Shown piece after piece: positions 24,204-33,238 of a DNA stretch of 64,000 bases (its first letter is position 1; each line of letters opens with the position of its first letter). The notes under the pieces are model-generated. The model saw only the letters and a list, made by a program, of their open reading frames with translations, was not told the DNA's origin and did not search any database. The DNA is from Mesorhizobium metallidurans STM 2683 (GTDB lineage: Bacteria; Pseudomonadota; Alphaproteobacteria; Rhizobiales; Rhizobiaceae), in contig NZ_CAUM01000150.1 of assembly GCF_000350085.1 (NCBI RefSeq), forward strand, positions 90,064 through 154,063, given 5' to 3'. The position numbers and the translations under genes were made by a program.

Positions 24204-25712
24204 TCAGCTCGTCGCGAGCTCCATCACCGCGACATTGCTGGCTTCGCTGCGGTCGAGGATGCCGCGCTGGCGGCCGCGGCTCAGCACCAGCACGCGATGC
24301 GACAGGCCGAGCACCTCCTCGAGGTCGGAGCTCACCACCACCACCGCCATGCCGGAACGGGCAAGGTCGGCGATCACATCGTAGATCGCCGCACGCGCGC
24401 CGACATCGATGCCGCGTGTCGGCTCGTCGAGGATGAACACCTTGGGTGGCCGCGGCACCCATTTGGCGATGATCACCTTCTGCTGGTTGCCGCCGGAAAG
24501 CTTGCTCACCGCCTGGTTCGGCTTGCCCTTGACGCCGAGCCTGGAGATGCCGGCCTCGGCGAATTTCTGCACCGCCTTTGGAAACACCCAACCCTTCGGC
24601 GCGACATGGTCGAAATTGCCGAACGCCAGATTCTCGCCGATGGTCTGGTCGAGCACCACGCCTTGCGCCTTGCGGTCTTCCGGCACCAGCACAACGCCCG
24701 CCTTGATCGCCGCCGCCGGGCCATTGAGATGCACCGGCTTGCCGGCGACGCGCACCGAGCCCGACGAGATCGGATCGGCTCCGGCGATCGCCCGCACCAG
24801 TTCGGTGCGTCCGGCGCCGATCAATCCGGCAATGCCAAGGATTTCGCCGGCTCGCACCGAAAAGCTGACATTGTTGAAGCTGCGCTCCGGCGAGGACAGG
24901 TTCTCGACCTCAAGCAGCGTCTGGTCGCCCGGCGGCGACAGTTGCGGAAACATCCGCTCGACCGAACGGCCGACCATCTGCTCGACCACGGTGCGCACCG
25001 GGATGTCGGCGCGCTCGTGGCGGGCGACGATGCGCCCGTCGCGCATCACCACGACACGGTCAGCGATCTCGGCGATCTCGTCCAGCCGGTGGCTGATATA
25101 GATGAAGGACATGCCTTCCGCCTTGAGCTTGCGGATCTGCTTGAACAGCAGTTCCGTTTCCTCGCCGCCAAGGGCGGCCGTCGGTTCGTCGAAGATCAGC
25201 AGCTCGGCATTCAGCGTCAGAGCCTTGGCGATCTCGACCTGCTGCTGGGCGGCGATGCGCAGCGTGCGCACCTTGCGCTCCGGCGAGACGTCGAGGCCGA
25301 GGCGCTTCAACTGCGCCGATGCCTGCGCATTCATCGCCGCGCGGTCGATGCGGCCGCCGCGCATCGGCAGGCGCCCGACATAGACATTCTCGGCCACCGA
25401 AAGATCCGGCAGCAGCTTCAGTTCCTGATGGATCATGCCGACGCCGGCATCGATGGCCGCGGCGGGGGAGGCGGGGGAATAAGGTTTCCCCCGCCAGGTG
25501 ATGGCGCCGGCATCGGGCTTGGTCGAGCCGGCGATGATGTTCGAGACGGTCGACTTGCCGGCGCCGTTCTCGCCGAGCAGCGCCACGACCTCGCCCGGCC
25601 GCACCTCGAAGCTTGCATCGGCGAGGACCTGGACCGGTCCATAGCTCTTGCAGAGGCCGCTGACGAAGAGCCCGTTGTGCGGGCTCTCTGTTTGGCGAGG
25701 ATCAGGAGACAT
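24204..25712 (-). CDS. Sugar ABC transporter ATP-binding protein, two ATPase domains (RbsA-like)
   Basis: 502 residues with tandem ABC domains. The first has Walker A LLGENGAGKSTVSNII and Walker B LLIFDEPTAALGG; the second has a degenerate first motif (GLIGAGRTELVRAI), signature LSGGNQQKVIIAKW and Walker B VFILDEPTRGIDVG. That asymmetry is standard for carbohydrate uptake ATPases such as RbsA. ATG at 25712 is preferred to a TTG five codons upstream. It follows the binding-protein gene by 34 bases and would energise the importer for the SorC-controlled sugar or polyol. Confidence 0.88.
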   Translation of the reverse strand: MSPDPRQTESPHNGLFVSGLCKSYGPVQVLADASFEVRPGEVVALLGENGAGKSTVSNIIAGSTKPDAGAITWRGKPYSPASPAAAIDAGVGMIHQELKLLPDLSVAENVYVGRLPMRGGRIDRAAMNAQASAQLKRLGLDVSPERKVRTLRIAAQQQVEIAKALTLNAELLIFDEPTAALGGEETELLFKQIRKLKAEGMSFIYISHRLDEIAEIADRVVVMRDGRIVARHERADIPVRTVVEQMVGRSVERMFPQLSPPGDQTLLEVENLSSPERSFNNVSFSVRAGEILGIAGLIGAGRTELVRAIAGADPISSGSVRVAGKPVHLNGPAAAIKAGVVLVPEDRKAQGVVLDQTIGENLAFGNFDHVAPKGWVFPKAVQKFAEAGISRLGVKGKPNQAVSKLSGGNQQKVIIAKWVPRPPKVFILDEPTRGIDVGARAAIYDVIADLARSGMAVVVVSSDLEEVLGLSHRVLVLSRGRQRGILDRSEASNVAVMELATS

Positions 25713-25746
25713 CGTTCCGCTCGTCAACTTTCAAATATGCCAGGCC

Positions 25747-26685
25747 TTAGGGATGCTTGGCGATGAACTGCTCGACATTGTCCTTGGTGGTCAGCGTCGC
25801 GTCCTGCAGCTGTTCGGCGGGAATGGTTTCGCCGGCCACCAGCTTGATCGCCGCATCGACGGCAAGCCGGCCCATGCCTTGCGTCTGCTGCGTCGCGGTG
25901 ACGTCGAAGACGCCGTCCTTGAGCGCCTTGAGTGCCGCCACGTCGCCGTCGAAACCGGCAACCCAGACCTTGTGGCCGGGATTGGCGACCTTGACCGCCT
26001 GCGCCGCACCCAGCGCCAGCGCATCGGCCTGGCCGATGACGATCGAGACATCGGGATTCGCCTGCAGCAAGTCCTGGGTCAGCTTGAAGCCTTCGTCCTG
26101 GTGCCAGCCTTCGCTCCACAGTTCGCCGACCACCTTGATATCGGGATAGGCGGTCAGCGCTTCGCTGCAGCCCTTCGAACGGTCGACTTCCGGCGTCGTG
26201 CCCTTCTGGCCGTGGATGATGATCAGCTCGCCCTTGCCGCCGGCCTGCTTGGCTATGTAGTCGCACACGGCCTTGGCGGACGCGACGCTGTTGGTGGCGA
26301 TGAAGGTGTCGCCCGGTGCGCCGTCGGCGTTGCGGTCGACATTGACGACCGGAATGCCGGCAGCCTTGGCGGTCTTGGTCGGAACGGTGGCGGCGGTGGC
26401 GCCGGCCGGAATGTAGATCAGTGCGTCGATGTTCTGCGTGATCAGATCCTGCACCTGGCTGACCTGCGTCGCCGAATCGCCCTTGGCGTCGACGGTGACG
26501 ACTTCGATGCCCTTCTCCTTGCCATAGGCTTCGACGGACTGCTTGATCTGGTTGAAGAAATCGGCTTGCAGATTGGCCACCGCAAGGCCGAGCTTCTTGG
26601 CCTCCTTGGCCGAAGCCATGTCGGTGAGACCGAGCAGCGGAATGACGGCCGCGGCGGCAAGCAGCAATGAACGTTTGGTCAGCAT
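25747..26685 (-). CDS. Periplasmic sugar-binding protein (RbsB-like)
   Basis: 312 residues. The Sec signal peptide (MLTKRSLLLAAAAVIPLLGL...MASA) leads into a type I periplasmic binding fold: KLGLAVANLQADFFNQIKQS, YIPAGATAATVPTKTAKAAG, NVDRNADGAPGDTFIATNSV and VVIGQADALALGAAQAV-like segments. It would deliver a monosaccharide or polyol to the permease upstream. The start follows GGAGGAAAAAC; longer upstream starts are rejected. Confidence 0.87.
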   Translation of the reverse strand: MLTKRSLLLAAAAVIPLLGLTDMASAKEAKKLGLAVANLQADFFNQIKQSVEAYGKEKGIEVVTVDAKGDSATQVSQVQDLITQNIDALIYIPAGATAATVPTKTAKAAGIPVVNVDRNADGAPGDTFIATNSVASAKAVCDYIAKQAGGKGELIIIHGQKGTTPEVDRSKGCSEALTAYPDIKVVGELWSEGWHQDEGFKLTQDLLQANPDVSIVIGQADALALGAAQAVKVANPGHKVWVAGFDGDVAALKALKDGVFDVTATQQTQGMGRLAVDAAIKLVAGETIPAEQLQDATLTTKDNVEQFIAKHP

Positions 26686-26801
26686 GTTTTTCCTCCGTTG
26701 ATGTTCAATCTGTCCCGCCTGCGCCCCGCGGCGCCCCTTGGCTGAACATTCCCAGTTTCGGATCGACCGATCCGTTTCCGCCCGGACATCCCAGGCGAAT
26801 T

Positions 26802-26860
26802 CATTGCGCCCCACTCTTCATTGCGCCCCGATCTTCATTGCGCCCCGATCTTCATTGCGC
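26802..26860. repeat. 17-base tandem repeats over the permease stop codon
   Basis: Three units of cattgcgcccc(g/a)(a/c)(t/c)ctt at 26802-26818, 26819-26835 and 26836-26852, then a partial fourth unit (cattgcgc) at 26853-26860 that holds the permease stop. On the minus strand each unit repeats the GCGCAATGA end of the gene. The second and third units are identical. This looks like slippage duplication of the gene's 3' end. Confidence 0.85.
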
Positions 26861-27856
26861 TCGACGCCGCCAGGTGTCGGTGGCGACCGCCAGCGCGATC
26901 ACCACGCCGATCACCACCTGCTGGATGAAGGGCGAGACGCCGAGCAGGTTGAGCCCGTTGCGCAGCACGCCGATGATGAGCACGCCGACGGCGGTGCCGC
27001 CGATCGAGCCGACGCCGCCCGAGAGGCTGGCGCCGCCGATCACCACCGCCGCGATCGTGTCGAGTTCATAGCCGAGGCCGGAGCTCGGCTGCACGGAATC
27101 GAGCCGTGCCGCCAGCACGATGCCGGCAAGCCCGGCGAGCACGCCGCAGATCGCGTAAACCCAGTTGGTCAGCGATTTGACCGGAATGCCGGAGAGCCGC
27201 GCGACCTCGGCGCTGCCGCCGATCGCATAAAGGCTGCGGCCGGTGGCGCGATAGTTGAGGAAGATGGCGAAGATGATCGCCAGCACGATCATCAGCCCAA
27301 CGGTGACCGACAGGAAACCGAAATGACGGGTGATCGACAGGCTGGTGAACCAGTCGGGAAAGCCGACGATCTGCGAGCCGTCGGTGATCATATTGCCGAG
27401 GCCGCGCGCCACCGACATCATGGCCAGCGTAGCGATGAAGGGCGGTAGTTTCGTCACCGTCACCAGCAAGCCGGAGACCAGCCCGCAAAGACCGGCGACG
27501 ACAAGTGCCGCGACGATGCCCGCGGGCATGCCGAGATTGAGATAGTCCGGATGGGCGACAAAACCCATTACCATGGCGGCGAGCGCCAGCACGGAACCGA
27601 CGGAGAGGTCGATGCCGCCGATCAGGATGACCAGCGTCATGCCGATCGCCATGATGCCGAGCACGGTGATCTGGTCGAGCACATTGAGGATGTTGCGTAC
27701 CGTCAGGAAGGTGTCGGTGGTCAGCGTCAGCGCCAGGCAAAGCAGCACCAGGCCGATCAGCGGTCCCATGGTTCCGGCGAACAGCGCCGAAAGCTTCGCG
27801 CCGGTCGCGGCCTGTGCGCCGGCTTTCAAATCGCTCGCATCGTTGCTCACAGCCAC
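26852..27856 (-). CDS. Sugar ABC transporter permease (RbsC-like)
   Basis: 334 residues, about nine hydrophobic segments, with the family motifs IGGIDLSVGSVLALAAMVMG, VTVTKLPPFIATLAMMSVAR and VVIGGASLSGGVGSIGGTAVG. The start is GTG at 27856 (or 27850), placed 7 bases after GGAGG; the in-frame ATG further upstream lies in the operator region. It is the first gene of the transporter operon, divergent from the SorC regulator. Its last codons have been duplicated into the 17-base tandem array. Confidence 0.86.
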   Translation of the reverse strand: MAVSNDASDLKAGAQAATGAKLSALFAGTMGPLIGLVLLCLALTLTTDTFLTVRNILNVLDQITVLGIMAIGMTLVILIGGIDLSVGSVLALAAMVMGFVAHPDYLNLGMPAGIVAALVVAGLCGLVSGLLVTVTKLPPFIATLAMMSVARGLGNMITDGSQIVGFPDWFTSLSITRHFGFLSVTVGLMIVLAIIFAIFLNYRATGRSLYAIGGSAEVARLSGIPVKSLTNWVYAICGVLAGLAGIVLAARLDSVQPSSGLGYELDTIAAVVIGGASLSGGVGSIGGTAVGVLIIGVLRNGLNLLGVSPFIQQVVIGVVIALAVATDTWRRRAQ

Positions 27857-27925
27857 TTCGTCTCCTCCCGTCAGCGACGCGGCTATGGCCCGCCGTCCGC
27901 TTTTGCTCACCAGGCGCCTCCCTTG

Positions 27926-27971
27926 TGAACAATTTATCTTTGATATGCAATTTTGTTCAGCTAAACTGTTC
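27926..27971. promoter_or_regulatory. Likely SorC-type operator between permease and regulator genes
   Basis: An inverted repeat tgaacaa (27926-27932) and ttgttca (27953-27959) is followed by a further tgttca at 27966-27971. All three are copies of a TGAACA half-site. The site sits about 70 bases upstream of the permease start in an AT-rich patch. The same half-site occurs upstream of the second operon at 32132-32137. Binding by the SorC-type protein is inferred. Confidence 0.5.
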
Positions 27972-28161
27972 ATTAGAAAATTGTCAAGGGCCGTTGCGCC
28001 ATTCTGCGGCGGTTGCGCCGCAAGGCGGTTTGCCCTCCACGGAAGTCAAAGGCATGATGCCTCGCCGGAATCGGGTTCCCCGGTTCGCACGTTTCCTGGT
28101 CACGGGGACAGCGGCCGGGACAAGTTAAGACGGCTGTGTACAGCCGTGGGAGGACGCGAGG

Positions 28162-29124
28162 ATGGCGGTGATCGAGAACGAAAAGGCCTCGCGCTTTCCG
28201 GATGCCGAGCTCAAGGCCCGTGCCGCCTGGCACTATTATGTCGAGGGCCTGACGCAGGAGAGGATTTCCGAGATCCTCGGCGTCGGCCGCATCAAGGTGC
28301 ATCGCATCCTCTCCGCCGCCCGCGAGGAGGGCATCGTCCAGTTCCGCATCCGCGACAGCGTCGTCGAATGCGTGCAACTGGAAGAGAGCCTGAAGCAGCG
28401 CTTCGGCCTCAGCCAGGCCGTCGTCGTCCCGTCAGCAGCCGACAGGAGCAACGCACCGCTGATGATCGGCCACGCCGCGGCCGCCTACCTGGCCGACAAT
28501 GTGAACCCCGGCGACGTCATTGCGCTGGGCTGGGGCCGCACGCTGAAATTCGCCATCAAGGAACTGCCGCGCCGGCCGATCGCCAGAACCACGGTAGTCT
28601 CCATGCTTGGCGGCCTCACCCATGCGCAGCCGCTCAATCCGACTGAAAGCGCCTGGGAATTCGCCGAGAAGATCGGCGCCGAATGCTTCCTGCTGCCGGT
28701 GCCGGTCTATGCCGACAGGCCGGAACAGCGCGACGCCTTCATGAGCCAGCGCAGCGTCCAGGATGTCGTCTTCCGCGCGCGCAGGGCGAACATCGCCGTG
28801 CTCAGCGTCGGCTCGTTCTCCAACGACAGTCCGATCGCCAACTACGGCTTCATCAAGCCGAGCGAGCTCGAGGAACTGCAGGCAGCGGGAGCGGTCGGCG
28901 ACATATTGTGCCATTTCATCGATGCCGAAGGCCGCCCGGTCGACCATGAGGTCAATCGCCGGGTCTGCGCCTATCCGCTGCAGGACCTCTCCGACATTCC
29001 CAACATCATCCTGGTTTCAGGCGGACAGGAGAAGGTCGCCGTCATGCGGGCAGCATTGGCCAACGCCAAGATCTCGGTGCTGATCACCGACGAGGATGCG
29101 GCCAAGGGTTTGCTCAGTCGCTGA
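28162..29124 (+). CDS. SorC/DeoR-type sugar-binding transcriptional regulator
   Basis: 320 residues. The N-terminal helix-turn-helix is around residues 22-52 (YYVEGLTQERISEILGVGRI then KVHRILSAAREEGIVQF); the rest is the sugar-phosphate-binding domain typical of SorC, DeoR-like and EryD-like proteins (IALGWGRTLKFAIKELP, SVGSFSNDSPIANYGFI). It likely responds to a phosphorylated product of the kinase encoded nearby. It is divergent from the ABC operon and convergent with the kinase operon. Confidence 0.87.
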   Translation: MAVIENEKASRFPDAELKARAAWHYYVEGLTQERISEILGVGRIKVHRILSAAREEGIVQFRIRDSVVECVQLEESLKQRFGLSQAVVVPSAADRSNAPLMIGHAAAAYLADNVNPGDVIALGWGRTLKFAIKELPRRPIARTTVVSMLGGLTHAQPLNPTESAWEFAEKIGAECFLLPVPVYADRPEQRDAFMSQRSVQDVVFRARRANIAVLSVGSFSNDSPIANYGFIKPSELEELQAAGAVGDILCHFIDAEGRPVDHEVNRRVCAYPLQDLSDIPNIILVSGGQEKVAVMRAALANAKISVLITDEDAAKGLLSR

Positions 29125-29243
29125 CACCTCCGCGCTAAGGATCCCTGTTGACGCTCAAGAACGCAGCGGAGCAGATGGCAGCAGTCGCGATCCTTCGCGC
29201 CCCCCTCTGGCCTGCCGGCGTCTCACGTCGTAGCGTGACTAAA

Positions 29244-30740
29244 CTAAACGTGCCCAACCTCACCTAGCCGCGCATGAATGTCGCGCGTCGCGTGATAGAG
29301 GTCGCGGTAGATATCTTTGCGCGTGCGATAGAAGGAAACCAGCTCGCCGACCGGCTCGACATGCCTGGTCGGCGCTGCCGTCATCGCTTCCGCCGCGGCC
29401 TCGGGCGAGGCAAACCAACCGATTGCCGAGGCCGCGAGCATGGCGGCGCCCAGTGCCGCCGCCTCATTCACTGGTGAGACGGAGAGCGGTCGTTCCAGCA
29501 CACTGGCCATGATGCGCATCAGCAGCGCCGAATTGGTGCCGCCACCAGCCGCGATCATCGCCGTTGGCTTGCCGCCGGCTTGCGCTTCCATCGCTTCGCT
29601 GGCGATAGCCTGCTCGAAGGCGATGCCTTCCAATACGGCGCGGAAGAGATGCTTCGGCTCGTGGTCGAGCGACAGGCCGACGATCGCGCCGCGCGCCGCG
29701 CCGTCCCAATAAGGGCTCATCACGCCGGCCCAATAGGGCATGACGAGCAGGCCGTCGCTACCGGCGGCGACATCGACCGCCGCCTTCTCCAGTGCCGCCG
29801 CGGAGGCAGAGTTTGTCGTGCGCACGATCCAGTCGACCAGTTGCATGCCCGAGCGCAGCACGGTCTCCAGCATGAAGCCGGAGCCGGTCGGCGAGACCAG
29901 CGTTCGAAACGCATCCGAGGTGGCGACAGTGCCGGAATGGCAGCCGCTGACGACGCCGGAGCCGAGCGAGAGATAGCTCTTGCCCGCGCCGTGGACACCC
30001 ATGCCTAAGCCCATCGCCTGGCCATCGCCGGCGCCGGCGACGACAGGCGTTCCGGCCCTGAGACCGGTCAGCCGGGCAACGCTTTCTGTAAGGCCGCCGC
30101 AGACCGTGCCGGGCGCGACCAACTCCGGTAACTGCTCCAACCGCAGTCCGGCAGCCTCAACGAGGCGCGGATGCCAGGCGCCTTCCGCTATGTCGATCAG
30201 TCCGAGCGGATCAGCACTTGCCGTGCTGGTGACCAGCCGCCCGGTCAGCCGGTGGACGAAGAAGACATGCACATCGACAAGTGCCGCCGCCTTGGTGAGC
30301 GCCTGGGGTTGGTGTTCGGCCAGCCAGGCGATGGCGTAGAGCGCCGGGGTGGGATCCGGCGGCTTGCCGCTCCAGTCGCGGATCGCCTCGCGGCCGAGTT
30401 CGGCCGAAAGCCTGGCGACCTGCGGGCGGGCGCGCTCGTCGAGCCACAATATGGCGGGGATGAGCGGCTTGCCGGCGCTGTCGATCAGCGTGAAGGTCTC
30501 GCGCTGGTGAGCTATGGCAATCGCCGCCACGCGCGCGGCGCCGACCTTGTCGGTGACCGCTTTCAACGCGCCGAGCAGCGCCGTCCACCAATGTTCGGCG
30601 TCCTGTTCGAAATGGCCGGGTCTGGGATTGGAAAGCGGATAGGTTTCCCGCGCTTGGAAGAGTTCTTTGCCGTCACGCGTGAAGGCGATCGCCTTCACGG
30701 CCGTCGTCGAGGCGTCGATCCCGATTACGACATCGTCCAT
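29244..30740 (-). CDS. FGGY-family carbohydrate kinase
   Basis: 498 residues, xylulokinase-like. Visible are the first phosphate motif VIGIDASTTAVKAIAF, HQRETF near residue 98, GAGDGQAMGLGMG near 243 and the adenosine motif AAGGGTNSALLMRIMASVL near 402. It would phosphorylate a ketopentose, polyol or sugar acid with ATP. It begins 21 bases after the oxidoreductase gene. No residue visible to me fixes the substrate; xylulose, ribulose or gluconate kinases share this form. Confidence 0.85.
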   Translation of the reverse strand: MDDVVIGIDASTTAVKAIAFTRDGKELFQARETYPLSNPRPGHFEQDAEHWWTALLGALKAVTDKVGAARVAAIAIAHQRETFTLIDSAGKPLIPAILWLDERARPQVARLSAELGREAIRDWSGKPPDPTPALYAIAWLAEHQPQALTKAAALVDVHVFFVHRLTGRLVTSTASADPLGLIDIAEGAWHPRLVEAAGLRLEQLPELVAPGTVCGGLTESVARLTGLRAGTPVVAGAGDGQAMGLGMGVHGAGKSYLSLGSGVVSGCHSGTVATSDAFRTLVSPTGSGFMLETVLRSGMQLVDWIVRTTNSASAAALEKAAVDVAAGSDGLLVMPYWAGVMSPYWDGAARGAIVGLSLDHEPKHLFRAVLEGIAFEQAIASEAMEAQAGGKPTAMIAAGGGTNSALLMRIMASVLERPLSVSPVNEAAALGAAMLAASAIGWFASPEAAAEAMTAAPTRHVEPVGELVSFYRTRKDIYRDLYHATRDIHARLGEVGHV

Positions 30741-30761
30741 CAGGCGAATATCCGGTGGAGA

Positions 30762-32084
30762 TCAGGCAGCGTTGGTTACGAACCGTCCGTCCGACTGGTC
30801 GAGACGACGGCGGATCTGGGTTATCACCATCGAATCGTCGGGTACACAATTTTCATAGGTGAGGAAGTCGCCTGTCTTGACCGGCTTGACCACCTTGGCG
30901 CGCTCGGCCAGCCCGAGCGGCAGGGCGCCCTTGGCGCGTGCGTCCTCCCAGGTCATGGCAAAGCCGCGATAGTCGTTCTCGCCGATCATGCCGAGCGACT
31001 GTCCGTGCCCAAGGTCGCTCTTGGCCACCGCCACCGCTTCGGCCACCGGATGGTCGAGCGGCTCCATGTCGGCGCGCTTATAGACCACGGCGCGCGCCGC
31101 CGACAGCGGCACTTCGAGGCTGGTCAGATGGTAGGGGCGGAAGATCGTGAAATAGGGGCCCTTGCCGACCTTGAGGTCGACCATGCGTTCCAGCACGCGC
31201 GGATGTCTGGTCTCGATGATGCAGAACACGCCTGGCGCCACACCCTTGCCGATCGAATAATCGACCACGCCCTTGCGATGCAGCACGCCGCCATCCTCGC
31301 GCGGGCAGAGCACGCTGGCCAGTTCCTCCAGCGTCGCCGTCGGACCGTGCATGCCGGGCACATCGGGCACCAGGCCGGTGGCGTTGGCAATCGCCACCAT
31401 CTCGATCGCCGTCTTGGAGCCGTCGACGAACTCGACCAGCATGCGCGCATTCATGTTGCGCTCGCTGGCTTCCTTCTCGTAGTCGGCCGGCATGGCATCG
31501 ATCTTCAGCGGATTGTTCTTGCCCTTGCCGGCGGCAATGATGTTGAAGCCGAGGCTCCTGGCAAAGCCGATGATCTCCAGCGTGCAGGCGGGTTCGTCGC
31601 CGGCCGCACCGGTATAGACCACGCCGGCCTTGCGCGCTTCCTCTTTCAGGAAACGCCCGATGGTGATGTCGGCCTCGACATTGAGCATGACGATATGCTT
31701 GCCGTTCTTCATCACTTCCAACGCAAACAGCGTGCCGATATTGGGATTGCCCGTCGCGTCGATGATGACGTCGATGCGGCCGGCTGCCGCCAGCGCGTGC
31801 AAATCCTCGGTCACCGCGATCTTGCCGGCCTCGATGGCGCGGTCGATGGCGGCCGCATTGGCCGCCTGCACGATGTCGGAGCGGTCGTGGCCGGCGAGCA
31901 GCGCCGCGTCGATCGCTGCTTGCGGCCTGACCTCGGAAATGGCGCCGATGCGCATGCCCGGCATCAGCGCCACCTGGACGACGATGTCGGTGCCCATCTG
32001 CCCGGCGCCGGCAAGTCCGATGGTGATCGGTCCCTGCTTTTCAGCACGCTGCAAAAGTTCCGCTGCGAATTGCGGATGGGACAT
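30762..32084 (-). CDS. NAD(P)-dependent oxidoreductase, homoserine-dehydrogenase-like with SAF-type C-terminus
   Basis: 440 residues. An N-terminal Rossmann fold (ITIGLAGAGQMGTDIVVQVA) is followed by DVIIDATGNPNIGTLFA and YTGAAGDEPACTLEI; the C-terminal part (VKPVKTGDFLTYENCVPDD) resembles the SAF/antifreeze-like domain. It is known to me as a group of predicted homoserine dehydrogenase-like proteins often found in sugar and polyol clusters, without a settled reaction. A GGAAG ribosome site supports the start. First gene of an operon with the kinase; a TGAACA half-site lies about 50 bases upstream. Confidence 0.8.
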   Translation of the reverse strand: MSHPQFAAELLQRAEKQGPITIGLAGAGQMGTDIVVQVALMPGMRIGAISEVRPQAAIDAALLAGHDRSDIVQAANAAAIDRAIEAGKIAVTEDLHALAAAGRIDVIIDATGNPNIGTLFALEVMKNGKHIVMLNVEADITIGRFLKEEARKAGVVYTGAAGDEPACTLEIIGFARSLGFNIIAAGKGKNNPLKIDAMPADYEKEASERNMNARMLVEFVDGSKTAIEMVAIANATGLVPDVPGMHGPTATLEELASVLCPREDGGVLHRKGVVDYSIGKGVAPGVFCIIETRHPRVLERMVDLKVGKGPYFTIFRPYHLTSLEVPLSAARAVVYKRADMEPLDHPVAEAVAVAKSDLGHGQSLGMIGENDYRGFAMTWEDARAKGALPLGLAERAKVVKPVKTGDFLTYENCVPDDSMVITQIRRRLDQSDGRFVTNAA

Positions 32085-32345
32085 GTCGCTTCCTCCAATT
32101 CCTGACGCGCCGCCGCGCCGAACTCATCTTTTGAACATTCCTATTTCCATTTGAAAAATATTTCAATCGACAATTCGGCAAATCTTCGACAGGCGGTGCT
32201 GGTATCAGCAACGCGAACTAACTAGGGATTCGTGGAGGGGCAGCGTCGGATCACCGCAATACGACGCAAACGCACAGCCACAGCGACGGCACCTTGCAGT
32301 CACTGCGGCTATTGGATCTCAGCAGACGATTGGAGAAGAACAGCC
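32085..32345. promoter_or_regulatory. Promoter region of the kinase operon
   Basis: About 260 bases. An AT-rich patch at 32128-32175 has a TGAACA half-site (32132-32137) and the inverted repeat ttgaaa-aata-tttcaa (32151-32166). The part from 32220 to 32345 shows no recognisable signal. Control by the same regulator as the transporter operon is inferred from the shared half-site. Confidence 0.45.
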
Positions 32346-33236
32346 TTAGAAATAGCCGTCCGACGCGGCCGTGGCTTCCTTGGGAATTTCGACGCCGTCG
32401 ACCAGGATCTTGTCGACCAACTCGTGGTGGAAGCACACCAGCCCCTTGATGCGCTCGGCCTCGTGCACCGGTTCGGGATAGTACCAGACGAGGTTCTCGT
32501 GGCGCTTCTTGGGAGTCGTCACATGGTAATAATTGGAGATGCCCTTGTAGGGGCAGCGCGAAATGTAACGGCTGGGCGCGAACATATCGAGCCTGGTGTC
32601 GGAGATCGGCAGATAGTGGCGCACCGGATGGCCGGTCTCGAACAGGAACACACCGCGGCGGGAATCCGCCACCTGCTCGCCATCGAGGATCACCTGCACG
32701 CGTCTTGACGAGGGCAGGCAGTCGACGCGGCGGAACGGGTCGCGGGCATGGACGAAGATTTCCTCGTCCTCCTCGAACCAGTGCCCCATCTTACTCCAGT
32801 GGAAGGATATGTAGTCCGCTATTGGCGGGCAGCCCTTGACCGGATCGAGATAGCGCCAGGCGCCGTCCTCGACCAGCGTGATGCCGGTATTCAGCGAATA
32901 ATGGGTGGCGACGCCCTTGAACGGGTCCTCCGTCGTCGTCTTGCTGGGCAGCAGGAACTCCTCGCGCACATCGCCGATCGGGAAATAATAGACCGGCAAA
33001 TGATCGGATTCGTAGAAGACCAGCGCCTTGGTCGTGTCGGCGACGGTCATCGAGCCGACCTGCACGCGCAGCCGCTTGGGGCAGGGCATGGTGAAGGCGA
33101 CGTAGCCCGGTTCGAACTCATACTGCACGACGGTGTCGAGCAAAGGGAAATGCGGCCCGCGGCCGCGTAGATGGGGCTTGCGAATGATAGTCTCCCGTTT
33201 CTTTTCTTTTGCGATCGGGCGTTGGTGCGCGGTCAT
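32346..33236 (-). CDS. Protein with two DUF427 domains
   Basis: 296 residues with two similar halves: RVQVGSMTVADTTKALVFYE near residue 56 and RVQVILDGEQVADSRRGVFL near residue 180, each followed by a histidine- and tyrosine-rich stretch (LPVYYFPIGDVREEFL and HPVRHYLPISDTRLDMF) and a CPYKG or DPFKG motif. These are tandem DUF427 domains, whose biochemical role is not known to me. Its ATG follows the stop of a binding-protein gene by two bases, so the two are co-expressed. That coupling is the only functional hint. Confidence 0.85.
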   Translation of the reverse strand: MTAHQRPIAKEKKRETIIRKPHLRGRGPHFPLLDTVVQYEFEPGYVAFTMPCPKRLRVQVGSMTVADTTKALVFYESDHLPVYYFPIGDVREEFLLPSKTTTEDPFKGVATHYSLNTGITLVEDGAWRYLDPVKGCPPIADYISFHWSKMGHWFEEDEEIFVHARDPFRRVDCLPSSRRVQVILDGEQVADSRRGVFLFETGHPVRHYLPISDTRLDMFAPSRYISRCPYKGISNYYHVTTPKKRHENLVWYYPEPVHEAERIKGLVCFHHELVDKILVDGVEIPKEATAASDGYF

Positions 33237-33238
33237 GA

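Noticed and set aside
26802..26860. Operator or iteron array
   Set aside because: The units repeat the coding 3' end and stop of the permease gene; slippage duplication is simpler.
29125..29243. Possible small RNA or gene between the SorC gene and the kinase gene
   Set aside because: Only 119 bases between convergent genes, with no clear hairpin plus T run and no open frame of note.
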